From an uncultured Piscinibacter sp. (GTDB lineage: Bacteria > Pseudomonadota > Gammaproteobacteria > Burkholderiales > Burkholderiaceae_C): a stretch of 64,000 bases of DNA. The translations under genes were made by a program, and so were the position numbers. Each line of letters begins with the position of its first letter. Positions within the stretch are counted from its first letter, which is position 1. Below are positions 42,062 through 50,214 of the stretch, piece after piece. The DNA is taken from contig NZ_CALFYO010000021.1 in assembly GCF_937952055.1 (NCBI RefSeq), positions 310,001-374,000 on the forward strand, written 5' to 3'. A model generated the notes under the pieces. The model was not told the DNA's origin. It did not search any database and saw only the letters and a program-made list of their open reading frames with translations.

Positions 42062-42789
42062 AGTGCCTTGCTCATGAAGTGCACGTAGTGCTCCTCCGGC
42101 ACGATGCCGCTGGGAGCGTCGGGCGGGCGTGCCACCGTAATGCCTTGACGCACCAGCCACTGTTCGAGCCCGCCACGAGCTGGCTGAGCAATCTTCCCCA
42201 AGCCCACGTAGCGCTTCCCGCCTTCCTCGAACGGTTGCGTCAGGCGCAGGGGCGGCCGTGCAGGCAGCTGCCATTGCTTGGCGTCGGTCCAGTTCACGGC
42301 ACGCACGAGCAGGTCCCAGTGCTGAAGCACCTCCGGTGCGTGGCGGAAGACCTCGGACCTGCGAGTGCCAAGTAAGTCGTCGTGAAGCTCGCAGACGTAG
42401 TAGCACTTGCCCGAGGCCTGCGTCAGTTGAGCCGTGCCCACTCGCGCCCGGCGGGTCTCCTCGAGCTCGCTCCAGTGCTCGACCACCGCACACATTCGCT
42501 TTGCGTACGCGCCTGGCTTGCCGGTCGGACCACACGGCATTTCAGGCAGTGCCTCCTTCTTGTAGAGGCCGTTGGCGACGAGCCGTGCAATCAGGTCCCA
42601 GATGCTTGCCGACCACCTCGGGTAGTCCTCAAGATAGGTGAGTCCGTGGGAGCCGATGCCGCAGGTGAACAACTCAGCCTTGTAGTTCGCGATGACGTCG
42701 AGCTTCGAGTAGCCGAAGTCCAGCTTGCCTAGCATGTTGTGCAGACAGGCGTCCTTGACATCGCCCGAGTGGAGCGTGACTTTGAACAT
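42058..42789 (-). CDS. Unknown 243-residue protein coupled to the transposase
   Basis: Not recognised. Soluble, with notable segments CGIGSHGLTYLEDYPRWSASIWDLIARL, KCYYVCELHDDLLGTRRSEVF and GLEQWLVRQGITVARPPDAPS. Its stop overlaps the transposase start by four bases (ATGA) and its start overlaps the preceding gene stop by one base, so the three proteins are made from one message in sequence. Such coupling suggests a stoichiometric partner of the transposase, for example in target choice or regulation, but nothing in the sequence proves this. Confidence 0.6.
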   Translation of the reverse strand: MFKVTLHSGDVKDACLHNMLGKLDFGYSKLDVIANYKAELFTCGIGSHGLTYLEDYPRWSASIWDLIARLVANGLYKKEALPEMPCGPTGKPGAYAKRMCAVVEHWSELEETRRARVGTAQLTQASGKCYYVCELHDDLLGTRRSEVFRHAPEVLQHWDLLVRAVNWTDAKQWQLPARPPLRLTQPFEEGGKRYVGLGKIAQPARGGLEQWLVRQGITVARPPDAPSGIVPEEHYVHFMSKAL

Positions 42790-43091
42790 CAGGCAGCCAC
42801 CTCGATGTCCCAGGTCTGGTAGTACTGCAGGTCCTCGACAACCTCCATGCCCGTCACCCGCAGCTTGCGTCCATTCAGGAAGAGCACCCGCGCATCAATG
42901 AGCGGCGGCAGCACCTGGCCATGCTGACCGTCGAGGGGGCTGACCAGTTCGGCCTGCACGAACGCCCGGCCGAGCTCGTTGCTGCGCTCTTCGCGGAATC
43001 GAAGCACGCCAACGTACTCCTTCGCGGCCTTGCGCTCGGCCGTGCGCAACGGACGGCCGCGAACATTGATGGGGCGGACGGTGGCTCTCAT
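42789..43091 (-). CDS. Unknown 100-residue protein, first gene of the transposase trio
   Basis: Not recognised. A small mixed protein with a basic N-terminus (RATVRPINVRGRPLRTAERK) and a beta-rich middle (LGRAFVQAELVSPLDGQ, DARVLFLNGRKLRVTGMEVVED). Its stop shares one base with the start of the 243-residue gene. It follows a 186-base gap that holds a perfect 18-bp palindrome (43194-43211), so this is probably where transcription of the trio starts. The beta-rich pattern would suit an OB- or Tudor-like nucleic-acid binder, which is speculation. Confidence 0.55.
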   Translation of the reverse strand: MRATVRPINVRGRPLRTAERKAAKEYVGVLRFREERSNELGRAFVQAELVSPLDGQHGQVLPPLIDARVLFLNGRKLRVTGMEVVEDLQYYQTWDIEVAA

Positions 43092-43193
43092 GGTGGTCTC
43101 GAGGTGGTCGTGCTGTGCGCTTTAGGTCGCTGGGTCTGCAGCGTTTAGCGGTGAGCGCATTCTTTTAGGCATTACGGGTCTGCAAACGCGTGG

Positions 43194-43211
43194 TTGTGCG
43201 CCGGCGCACAA
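43194..43211. promoter_or_regulatory. 18-bp perfect palindrome upstream of the transposase trio
   Basis: TTGTGCGCCGGCGCACAA is its own reverse complement. It lies 103 bases upstream of the start of the 100-residue gene, in a region with AT-richer flanks (cgtaaattgcgatt). It looks like an operator for a dimeric repressor controlling the transposase operon; the element's LexA-type protein is a candidate but its own promoter palindrome has a different sequence. Confidence 0.55.
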
Positions 43212-43277
43212 ACGTAAATTGCGATTCCTCGACGCCGTGCGTTTTTCACACTCTGGGCTGGAGGTGGCTGCCTCGCG

Positions 43278-43688
43278 CTACTGACCAATCTTCAGGTCGG
43301 TGACGAGAGCCTCCACTCGTCGTTCCGCGAGGAGTACCAGCTTCAGCTCGTCGGCGGTCTTGTCTTCACTCTTCAACCTACGGAGTTCGACCGCAATGAG
43401 GTGGCGGTGCACGAGGTCCCAAACGGCCCAGGCAACACGAGCCTCCCTTCGAAGGAACGAGCCCGTCGTGATGAGTCGCGGGTCGCTGAGGGCGCAGACC
43501 TGACGCGCGGTCTTGATTCGGGCGTCGTCCAGTCGCCGATAACCCTCGATGAGCGCGTCCGACTGCTTGGGCTTGTATGGGAGAACGGGCAGCGTGCCCA
43601 GTCGCCAGCGCGCGTAGCTGCGAAGAATCCGTTCTGCCACCTGCGGGCCGTCCTCGAACGACCAAGGCTCTCGGGGTTCAGTCGACAT
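43278..43688 (-). CDS. Unknown 136-residue protein
   Basis: Not recognised. From ATG 43688 (MSTEPREPWSFEDGPQVAERIL); the frame extends further but without a good start. Predominantly helical and charged (ARWRLGTLPVLPYKPKQSDALIEGYRRLDDARI, LIAVELRRLKSEDKTADELKLVLLAERR). The 119-base gap to the gene upstream has no clear signal. Part of the minus-strand array running from the LexA-type gene to the transposase. Confidence 0.5.
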   Translation of the reverse strand: MSTEPREPWSFEDGPQVAERILRSYARWRLGTLPVLPYKPKQSDALIEGYRRLDDARIKTARQVCALSDPRLITTGSFLRREARVAWAVWDLVHRHLIAVELRRLKSEDKTADELKLVLLAERRVEALVTDLKIGQ

Positions 43689-43807
43689 GCAGCACCTCTG
43701 CTTCCCGGGTTTGGCAGGTTTTTCCAAGCGTTTGCCAATTCGGAGCCCGTGTGGCCCGCGCCGCAGCATCGAGCGCGGTCTGTGGGCAACCTCTTGCCGC
43801 CGAATGC

Positions 43808-44173
43808 CTATGCGTCGTCGCCATGAGGTGGCTCTGCAGCTTCGAAGTGATGCAGGAGCGCCGGCGCGGCATCGCTGAGCACTTCAGCACCCCAGCTCTT
43901 GACCCAGCGCTGCCAAACGTACGTGGCCTCGCCCTGCAGGCCGGGCGCGCCGAGCAGGCGGTAGATGCGGCCTGTGCTCGTCACGACGCTGCGGTTCGGC
44001 GCGTCGACCTTGGCGACCGGCGAGGACACGCGGCCTTCGCCACCCACCTCGCGCACGCCAGCAATGTGGATGGTCGGTGCGCCGAGTTCGGGGACCAGGA
44101 CTTCGAATGCGCCCCAGGACACCAGGGACACTTCGGGTTGTTCTTCGGCTGTGGGTGGAAGCCACACGGACAT
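43808..44173 (-). CDS. Unknown 121-residue protein
   Basis: Not recognised. From ATG 44173 (MSVWLPPTAEEQPEVSLVSW), with GGAGCAACC as a possible ribosome site. Beta-rich N-terminal half (WGAFEVLVPELGAPTIHIAGVREVGG) with a central VDAPNRSVVTSTGRIYRLLG and a Trp-rich YVWQRWVKSWGAEVL. Short, soluble and encoded 129 bases downstream of the LexA-type gene; a compact GC hairpin (GCGCGG / CCGCGC, about 44264-44280) lies between them. Confidence 0.5.
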   Translation of the reverse strand: MSVWLPPTAEEQPEVSLVSWGAFEVLVPELGAPTIHIAGVREVGGEGRVSSPVAKVDAPNRSVVTSTGRIYRLLGAPGLQGEATYVWQRWVKSWGAEVLSDAAPALLHHFEAAEPPHGDDA

Positions 44174-44302
44174 GGTTGCTCCTTGCGCCCCTCGGGGCAG
44201 CAATCAGTTCAGGCAAGGCTCCGCCTGGCGCGCACGCGGCGCGCAGCAGCGGCTCAGTGGAGTTGCGCGGGCTAGCCGCGCAGGCGGAAGGTGCTCAGTG
44301 GG

Positions 44303-44899
44303 TCACCTCCGCATGCTTCGGAATGAGCCCACGACCACGCCTAGGACCTCGAGCGACTCGCCAGGCCGGATGACGTCGTAGGCCGGGTTCTCGGGCTTGA
44401 GGACGTACTGGCCGCGTTCGAGGCTCAAGGACTTCACGGTGGCCCGCCCGTCGACCACGGCGACGACGATGTCGCCGGGCTTGGTCGGCGAGTTGTGCTC
44501 GACCACGACGATGTCGCCGTCGAGCAGGCCGACGCCGTTCATCGAATCGCCACGCACGGTGCAGAAGCTAGTGCGCTCCGGGTGTGCAATTAGGCAGTCC
44601 TCAACGTTCATGAACTCGAAGCCGTCGTACTGGCCAACCTCTTGCGGCACGCCCGCGCGCACGGAGCCCAGCAGGCGGTACGAGAAGAACTTCTTCGTGG
44701 GCGCGATGCGGCCGTCGTTGCGCTCGAGGTAGCCGGCCTCTGTCAGGCGACCGACGACAGCGAAGACGCCGGCCGCGGACTTGAGGCCGATGACCTCGGC
44801 GAGCTTGGCCATCGAGGGGAACGCCTTGTGGCGCTTCCAGTGCACGCGCAGGGCGTTGAGGTAGCGGAGGTCGAGGGCTGCAGCGTCCATGTTGGCCAT
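44303..44899 (-). CDS. LexA-type self-cleaving repressor (S24 family) carried by the transposon
   Basis: 198 residues. An N-terminal winged helix (YLNALRVHWKRHKAFPSMAKLAEVIGLKSAAGVFAVVGRLTEAGYLE) precedes a complete S24 peptidase domain: scissile Ala82-Gly83 in SVRAGVPQEV, catalytic Ser119 in VRGDSMNGVGLLDGD and Lys156 in GRATVKSLSL. The Ser and Lys numbers equal those of E. coli LexA. RecA filaments on damaged DNA trigger cleavage in this family and lift repression. Being transposon-borne, it probably controls the element itself rather than the host SOS regulon. A near-palindrome lies 24 bases before the start (44923-44938), a likely autoregulatory site. It is not a phage CI protein: there is no XRE domain. 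Confidence 0.88.
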   Translation of the reverse strand: MANMDAAALDLRYLNALRVHWKRHKAFPSMAKLAEVIGLKSAAGVFAVVGRLTEAGYLERNDGRIAPTKKFFSYRLLGSVRAGVPQEVGQYDGFEFMNVEDCLIAHPERTSFCTVRGDSMNGVGLLDGDIVVVEHNSPTKPGDIVVAVVDGRATVKSLSLERGQYVLKPENPAYDVIRPGESLEVLGVVVGSFRSMRR

Positions 44900-44922
44900 C
44901 TAACGGGTGTTCGATGGCGACA

Positions 44923-44938
44923 CTGTATGGGCATCCAG
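44923..44938. promoter_or_regulatory. Imperfect palindrome before the LexA-type gene, probable operator
   Basis: CTGTATGGGCATCCAG reads as CTG-n-ATG-nn-CAT-n-CAG, with 12 of 16 positions symmetrical. It lies 24-39 bases upstream of the ATG at 44899. The CTG...CAG arms resemble the outer bases of proteobacterial LexA boxes, though it is shorter than the E. coli box. Confidence 0.5.
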
Positions 44939-45004
44939 CTACACGCGCAAGTGACTATCAGAGAACGAGTTTTTCCATGCGCGTTGGGCGCAGGAGTTTG
45001 TGCT

Positions 45005-45511
45005 TTATCGGGCTGGTGGCTTCACTGATGCGCTGTCGAGCAACACCATCCCATGCATATCCTGGCCATCGTGGACCCAGACCCCCAGACCTGCTGGAAG
45101 CGGACTTGTACCGACAATCGCGAATGTCAGACCACTCAGCTGCCCCTGCGCCGCACGTGCGTGGTCACTGGCGAGTTCGTGGTCCTCGTCTGACGGGCTT
45201 GGAAACGGCTCCGGGTGCGAGTGCCAGATTCCGATGCAGTGCCAGCCCTTTTCAAAGAGCCTGTCGCGTTCAGACTGGGCGGCAGCCACGTCGAACTTGA
45301 CACGAGTGCGTCTTGCCAAGGTGGGCTTCAGCACCGTGGCGAGCTCCACCACGACTTCGGCTTGAGTCAAATCCCGGACGAATAGCTGACCGACAGATTC
45401 AGGGTCTCTGCGGCCGAACTGTGCGTTGGCGCCGAGAACGGCGAGAACTGAATCTGAGAGCTCCAGGGTCCAGCTAGCGCCTGGAAGCTGAAACGTCACC
45501 GCCTGCTTCAT
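45005..45511 (-). CDS. cap3: CBASS JAMM/JAB isopeptidase (Cap3)
   Basis: 168 residues. The JAMM metalloprotease signature is complete: His97 and His99 in GIWHSHPEP, Ser107 and Asp110 in PSPSDED, with Glu38 (PESVGQLFV) as the likely catalytic base. In type II CBASS, Cap3 removes the CD-NTase from the targets that Cap2 attaches it to. Its start overlaps the cap2 stop by four bases. Last gene of the CBASS operon, 105 bases upstream of the LexA-type gene. Confidence 0.9.
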   Translation of the reverse strand: MKQAVTFQLPGASWTLELSDSVLAVLGANAQFGRRDPESVGQLFVRDLTQAEVVVELATVLKPTLARRTRVKFDVAAAQSERDRLFEKGWHCIGIWHSHPEPFPSPSDEDHELASDHARAAQGQLSGLTFAIVGTSPLPAGLGVWVHDGQDMHGMVLLDSASVKPPAR

Positions 45512-47316
45512 CGACTCTTCAGGACGTCAGACAGTAGCCGCGACGTTGTGGCAGTGTCGAAGACCGAACCGCCCGTGGGCACGATTGCTCGGACCCGAAC
45601 GGGCCGGTCGAGCGCGTCAAAGTAAGCCTTGGCCCGCACCCACGACCACACTGTCGAAGGCATCGTCGGCTGGTCGATGACCGCGAGGATTCGTTCGACC
45701 ACGAATGCAGCCACCTGCGTAATGTCTGCGGCACCATATGGGTGGAAGCCGCCCGCACAAGCAGGGACCGAGATGCGGGTGTCCGCCGCCGACAAGTCGC
45801 TAGCGTTGACCAACTCGTCCGCGGGGTCGTCGGCTGGCCAGGGAACCTGTGGTTGGGCTAGAACCGCGTGGGCCGCGCTACACAACGGCTCGGTCCACGC
45901 GTGAATCACCGGCACGTCACCAAACAAGCCGGCTCTTGCCTGAGTGACGAAGGACCGGACAGAGCTCTCTGCGGTGCATTCGACGACCAAGTCATACATG
46001 CCAGGCCGACAGTTCTTGAGCGCCCAAGTGCTGGCCTCAGCAACGAATCCCTTGACTCGAAGGCCAGGCACGGATTCCGCCAACTCTGCGGCAAGGGCGT
46101 GGGCCTTGCCTTGGCCCACGTGCTGAAGGCCAAGTTCATGACGACTCGTGTTCTCGGGCTCCATCAGCTGCGAGTCGACGATGTCTATGCAGCCAACACC
46201 GGCGCGAGCCAGAAGTCGCGCTACCGGGCTGCCGAGTGACCCGGCACCGATAAGCAGCACGCGGTGCACACGGCGCGAATGCATCGCCCGCACGTGATGG
46301 TCGCGCGCAAGTGCCCAGTCAGGGTCGACCCGCGTGACGTGGAGTGGCTCGATAGCGGGACTGGTCGCGATAGGAATCGACGGCGCGTAGACCTGAAAGC
46401 CGAAGAGGACGCCACCGTGCTCCAGTACCACCGTGAGCGGACGTTGTCCAGGCGGCGCCTCCTTCGGCTGGTCGCGTCGAGCCTTTTTGGAGCCTTTGAA
46501 GGGTGGGGGCTTGTCGTCGGTGACGCCCACCTGGCCCAGCCACGACGTCACAGACACTTCGTGCTCGGTTACGTGAGCAACGAGAGAATCCAAGTCGGCG
46601 TACGTAGTCGGCCAGGATGCCGGCGTCCAAGGAAACTCGGTCGGCAGCCGCACCAGCAGGGCATCGCCCTTCACCACAGTCCCATCGGCCCAGCGATGCC
46701 GCCCCGCCAACTCGTGCGGGTCGGTGCCCTTGCACGTGATGACCTCAAGCGCATATCGCCGATGCTTGCTTGCGCTTGGAAAGTATGCGGCTGTCGAGCC
46801 CAGCGACCACGTGCCCAGCCCGTCGATGTTCGCATACACGCGGGCCGGAACTGGCCTGTGGTCGCGCTCCTTCCGGCGGCGCAAACAGTACTGCCCCCAG
46901 TACGAGGCTCGCTCAGCGTGGAACTGCTCGGCGACCCACTCGGGGCTTGCGGCCGGCGCCAAGAGCTTGGACTCCAGCTGGGCCACGGCCCTGAGAACCG
47001 CAGAAACCGGGTCGTCATAGTCGTTCGGCACAGACTCGATACCGAGGCACAAGCGTCCGTCGGACTCAACGTGAGGAATCCGAAGGAACAAGTCGCGCGA
47101 AACGAAGAACTCGCACGGGCTCGCCGGGAAGTCTGGCGGCAGCACAAGTCGCACGGCCCTGACCGGCAAGGAGTCGTCTTGCAGGTCGATGTCCCAGGCA
47201 ACGCCGTTGCCCACGCGCACTCGGACGTCTCGCTTGGCCCACTTCACGCCGTCGCCGCGGTCGAGCCAGTCCTCGACCAGGGCTACTGCCGTTTCGAAGG
47301 GGCTGCGACCTGACAA
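45508..47316 (-). CDS. cap2: CBASS E2-E1 fusion conjugating enzyme (Cap2)
   Basis: 602 residues. The N-terminal E2-like domain has the candidate catalytic Cys90 in PHVESDGRLCLGIE. A linker region (about 150-340) leads to a ThiF-type E1 domain with the ATP-binding glycine motif LIGAGSLGS (357-362), DSQLMEPENTSRHEL (Arg392) and a candidate catalytic Cys520 in VPACAGGFHPYG. In type II CBASS this enzyme adenylates the CD-NTase C-terminus and attaches it to cellular targets, priming the system. It begins three bases after the CD-NTase stop. Confidence 0.92.
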   Translation of the reverse strand: MSGRSPFETAVALVEDWLDRGDGVKWAKRDVRVRVGNGVAWDIDLQDDSLPVRAVRLVLPPDFPASPCEFFVSRDLFLRIPHVESDGRLCLGIESVPNDYDDPVSAVLRAVAQLESKLLAPAASPEWVAEQFHAERASYWGQYCLRRRKERDHRPVPARVYANIDGLGTWSLGSTAAYFPSASKHRRYALEVITCKGTDPHELAGRHRWADGTVVKGDALLVRLPTEFPWTPASWPTTYADLDSLVAHVTEHEVSVTSWLGQVGVTDDKPPPFKGSKKARRDQPKEAPPGQRPLTVVLEHGGVLFGFQVYAPSIPIATSPAIEPLHVTRVDPDWALARDHHVRAMHSRRVHRVLLIGAGSLGSPVARLLARAGVGCIDIVDSQLMEPENTSRHELGLQHVGQGKAHALAAELAESVPGLRVKGFVAEASTWALKNCRPGMYDLVVECTAESSVRSFVTQARAGLFGDVPVIHAWTEPLCSAAHAVLAQPQVPWPADDPADELVNASDLSAADTRISVPACAGGFHPYGAADITQVAAFVVERILAVIDQPTMPSTVWSWVRAKAYFDALDRPVRVRAIVPTGGSVFDTATTSRLLSDVLKSR

Positions 47317-47319
47317 GGC

Positions 47320-48531
47320 TCACCCCAAGGTGTTGGAAGAGCCCGTCTTGACCGGCTGGCTCGGATTCGTTCGAGTGTGACCCGCGGCGCTCGCGACCAG
47401 CCCGTCGAGCACGTTGGCCTTGGGCTTGCTCGCCTTCCACGCCTCGACGCCGGCCGAACCGAACACCGCCCGAATCCTGTCTTCGGTAGGTTGCCGGTAG
47501 CTCTGGTGCAGCAGTGCTTCGAGGTCGGCTTCGAGCTTCTTGTGCCAGCGCATGAACTCCGCTTGGCGCACACCACCATCGGTGTTCCACTTGTCCGCGA
47601 AGTTCTCGCTGCTCAGCTTCGGGTTCTCGACGCGCCACGCCCCGTTGGTCCGGCCGATGTACTTCGGCATCTCCTCGACAAGAGCAAGCAATACCTCGAT
47701 GGGTGAGCTGAACTCGTTCGCGCGGTTCTTCAGCAACTCCGCGTATGCATGCGTCGCGAGCGTGACGATGATGACGCTGATGGGCATCGCTTCCTGCTTC
47801 TTCTCCGAAGCGCCCCAGTACTCCGTGTCGCGGTGCAACTTCATCAGCTGCGTACCGCGGCGCAAGATGTCGTCGAGCGCAACAGGCTGGTCGGGAAGCG
47901 GCGTAACCGTAGTGCGCGCCTCCGCAGCCGCCTTGATGAGCCGCGTCTGGAACGGGAACCGCTTTTCGGCCCAGCCACAGAACCAGTCAGCGAACTCGAC
48001 GGGATTCGACGGCGCCCACCTCGTGTCTGGGTCTCGCACTGAGAGGCTCGAACCCTGGCGCTTCGTCTGGTCCGCAACCGCCGGCGTGACGTCGAAGTAG
48101 TACGGCTTGTTCGGGTAGTCCAGCCGCCAGCACCGCCGCTTGGCCTTCGGCTCACCCGTCACCGACACGTTGCCCCCCAGCGCCTTGCCAAACTCCGCGA
48201 ACAACACCTCGGGGTCCGGCGACGTGTACTTCGGGCCCGAGAGCTTCACGACGATGTCGAGGTCGAACTTGACCGGGTAGCGCTGACTGATGGTTGTCTG
48301 CGTGCGCATGGACCCCTGCGGGAAGATGTCGACGTCGTGGCGCGGAATGCTGAGCTTGGCCGCGATGGAGTTAGCGAGCCGCCCATAGTCTGCTTCGGCA
48401 TCCGCCTTGGCATTGGCATCGAGCTCGAGCCTCCGCAGGAGGTTGGCGATGAGCTCTTCCCATTGTTGGGTTTCGCTGCGCGCCGCGAGTTCTTCGGTCA
48501 GGCGTTTGGAGAGCGTCGGATTGCCGGTCAT
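47320..48531 (-). CDS. CBASS cyclic oligonucleotide synthase (CD-NTase)
   Basis: 403 residues from ATG 48531, preceded by GGGAGAAG. The cGAS/DncV-like nucleotidyltransferase core is clear: Gly73-Ser74 in FPQGSMRTQT, Asp90 and Asp92 in KFDLDIVV, third acid Asp147 in YYFDVTPAV. On phage infection such enzymes make cyclic di- or trinucleotides that switch on the effector. The C-terminal tail is flexible and ends in SSNTLG; a terminal Gly is what Cap2-type enzymes need for conjugation. The clade (A to H) and the product cannot be decided by eye. Starts 13 bases after the cap5 stop. Confidence 0.92.
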   Translation of the reverse strand: MTGNPTLSKRLTEELAARSETQQWEELIANLLRRLELDANAKADAEADYGRLANSIAAKLSIPRHDVDIFPQGSMRTQTTISQRYPVKFDLDIVVKLSGPKYTSPDPEVLFAEFGKALGGNVSVTGEPKAKRRCWRLDYPNKPYYFDVTPAVADQTKRQGSSLSVRDPDTRWAPSNPVEFADWFCGWAEKRFPFQTRLIKAAAEARTTVTPLPDQPVALDDILRRGTQLMKLHRDTEYWGASEKKQEAMPISVIIVTLATHAYAELLKNRANEFSSPIEVLLALVEEMPKYIGRTNGAWRVENPKLSSENFADKWNTDGGVRQAEFMRWHKKLEADLEALLHQSYRQPTEDRIRAVFGSAGVEAWKASKPKANVLDGLVASAAGHTRTNPSQPVKTGSSNTLG

Positions 48532-48544
48532 GTCTTCTTCTCCC

Positions 48545-50170
48545 TTAGAGCTGGAGGTTGACGGAAGTGTTGACGCCCGAGACCAGTTCGCGCGCCGACG
48601 TGGATGCAATTTCGATGGTGGGGGCGTACACGGAACCTGGCCCGGTCAAGGCCTCGTAGCACACGTACGTGGCCTGGTGCCGCGCCTGAATCTTCTGGCC
48701 CACGGTGACGACGGCAGTCGTCGGGGCGCTAACGAACAGGTGAACGGTGCTGACACGCCATTCATCTTGCAGGCGATGGATGGCTGCATCGACCACGCGG
48801 CCGAGGCTCTGAACGTCTTCGGGGCGCTCCATGCAGTCCTTGTCGAACGTCGGGGCCGTGATGCGGAGCGTTGGCAGGGAGTACTGACCCGCGGCGGCAC
48901 AAGAGCTTGGCATCCGCTCGGCGGGGATGTCGGAGGTAAGAGCCACCACCAAGCATGCTTCAGTAGCCCCGGCTCTGGCCGGCGCCGCTTCTGTCAACTT
49001 GAACTTGTCGGCGGCGACCGAGGTCAGCGGCTCCACAGTCGGCCACTCCCATCGGGTTTGCGCGCCCATCTTGTTCCTGTGGGGCTGGAATAGTTCCGTG
49101 CCGCCGTTGTCGCCCAGCAGGCGTCCAGCCAGAACGAGGAGCGACGTGCCGTGAAGCGGGAAGATGGCAAGGCGCGGTCGGGTCCCGCCACCGTGCAGAG
49201 TTCCATTAAGCAGCGCCTGCAGGCGGGGCACATCTTGCCTGAGTGACTGAAACAGAGACAGCCAGTAGGCCGGCTCGTGGACTTGGTGAAGGTTGCCGCC
49301 CAGTCGGAAGAAGTACTCAGGCTTCGCGCTCTGGCCCCTCAGGCGGCGCCCCCACATTGCCTGCTGTGCGTCGTCCATGCTGAGCTGGCCCTGCTGGCCG
49401 GCGATGTTCCCGATGAATGCCACGACCTCAGCCGGCGCGTACTGAAGCGTGTCAAGCAGTCGCTGCACCTCCGCGATGCTGTCCTCGCGCATCTTCCGAA
49501 GGATGGCCACGGTGTACCGGGACGGATTCACCTTGTCGACCAAGCGGTGACACTCATCGCACAGGAGCATGAAGTTGCTCAGGTCCGAGGCAAGCTCCTT
49601 TGATTCAGTCGCATGCCCGCGCGGCCCATTGGGGGATGCTGCGACGATGTGTGCGAAGTAGGAGAACCGCCCGCGCCGGCCGGTTGCATGGTGACGCCGC
49701 AAGTCGCGTCCGCAACCTGCGAACTGGCACCGCCATCCGGCCAGATACGTGAGCTCGTCTTTGATGGCTTGGGTGACGTCGCCCTCACGCCCACTGGTCG
49801 AATCCGTCGAGGTCTTGACCCACTTGGACATCACGCCGGCCGTCGCCTTGCAGACTTGCAGTCCGTCCAGACTCACCGACCATGGCGCCCCGTCCGTCGT
49901 CGCCCACCAGCGCTTGCCTTGCGGAACTGTCTTGGCGGCGTCGAGGGCCGTACCTGCGAACTCGCCGCAGCAGACGGCTGTCCAGGCCTGGCCGGGCTGT
50001 TGCCTCTTGTACAGGCAGACCGTATAGGCGTTACCGACCACCATCGCCTCGTCACCGGCCGCCGCGATTTGGCTCAACTCGTCGGCCATCCCGCCGTCAT
50101 CGACAGCGGGAAGGCCCGGCGGAGGCTCCGGGAGCTCGAGTTGAACTGCGGTGGAAGAGTCTGAGGTCAT
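48545..50170 (-). CDS. cap5: CBASS effector nuclease, HNH-SAVED (Cap5)
   Basis: 541 residues from ATG 50170. HNH endonuclease at about 145-212: Cys148 and Cys153 (RCQFAGCGRDL), His174 (FAHIVAASPNGPRG), Asn199 and Cys204, Cys207, His208 (LSNFMLLCDECHRLVDK). A SAVED domain follows from about 290 to the end, which binds the cyclic nucleotide and activates DNA cutting. Unusually, about 130 extra residues precede the HNH domain, with no recognised motif (WTAVCCGEFAGTALDAAKTVPQG). An internal ATG at 49831 would give a typical-length protein of 428 residues; I prefer the longer form because the promoter and operators lie upstream of 50170. First gene of the CBASS operon. Confidence 0.9.
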   Translation of the reverse strand: MTSDSSTAVQLELPEPPPGLPAVDDGGMADELSQIAAAGDEAMVVGNAYTVCLYKRQQPGQAWTAVCCGEFAGTALDAAKTVPQGKRWWATTDGAPWSVSLDGLQVCKATAGVMSKWVKTSTDSTSGREGDVTQAIKDELTYLAGWRCQFAGCGRDLRRHHATGRRGRFSYFAHIVAASPNGPRGHATESKELASDLSNFMLLCDECHRLVDKVNPSRYTVAILRKMREDSIAEVQRLLDTLQYAPAEVVAFIGNIAGQQGQLSMDDAQQAMWGRRLRGQSAKPEYFFRLGGNLHQVHEPAYWLSLFQSLRQDVPRLQALLNGTLHGGGTRPRLAIFPLHGTSLLVLAGRLLGDNGGTELFQPHRNKMGAQTRWEWPTVEPLTSVAADKFKLTEAAPARAGATEACLVVALTSDIPAERMPSSCAAAGQYSLPTLRITAPTFDKDCMERPEDVQSLGRVVDAAIHRLQDEWRVSTVHLFVSAPTTAVVTVGQKIQARHQATYVCYEALTGPGSVYAPTIEIASTSARELVSGVNTSVNLQL

Positions 50171-50214
50171 CCGATTAGCCTGGTTGCATGTCAGAGCGTG
50201 CCGTGGCAAAGTCC

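Noticed and set aside
49613..50164. 183-codon open frame on the + strand opposite cap5
   Set aside because: It is antisense to the Cap5 N-terminal region and has no recognisable motif or ribosome site.
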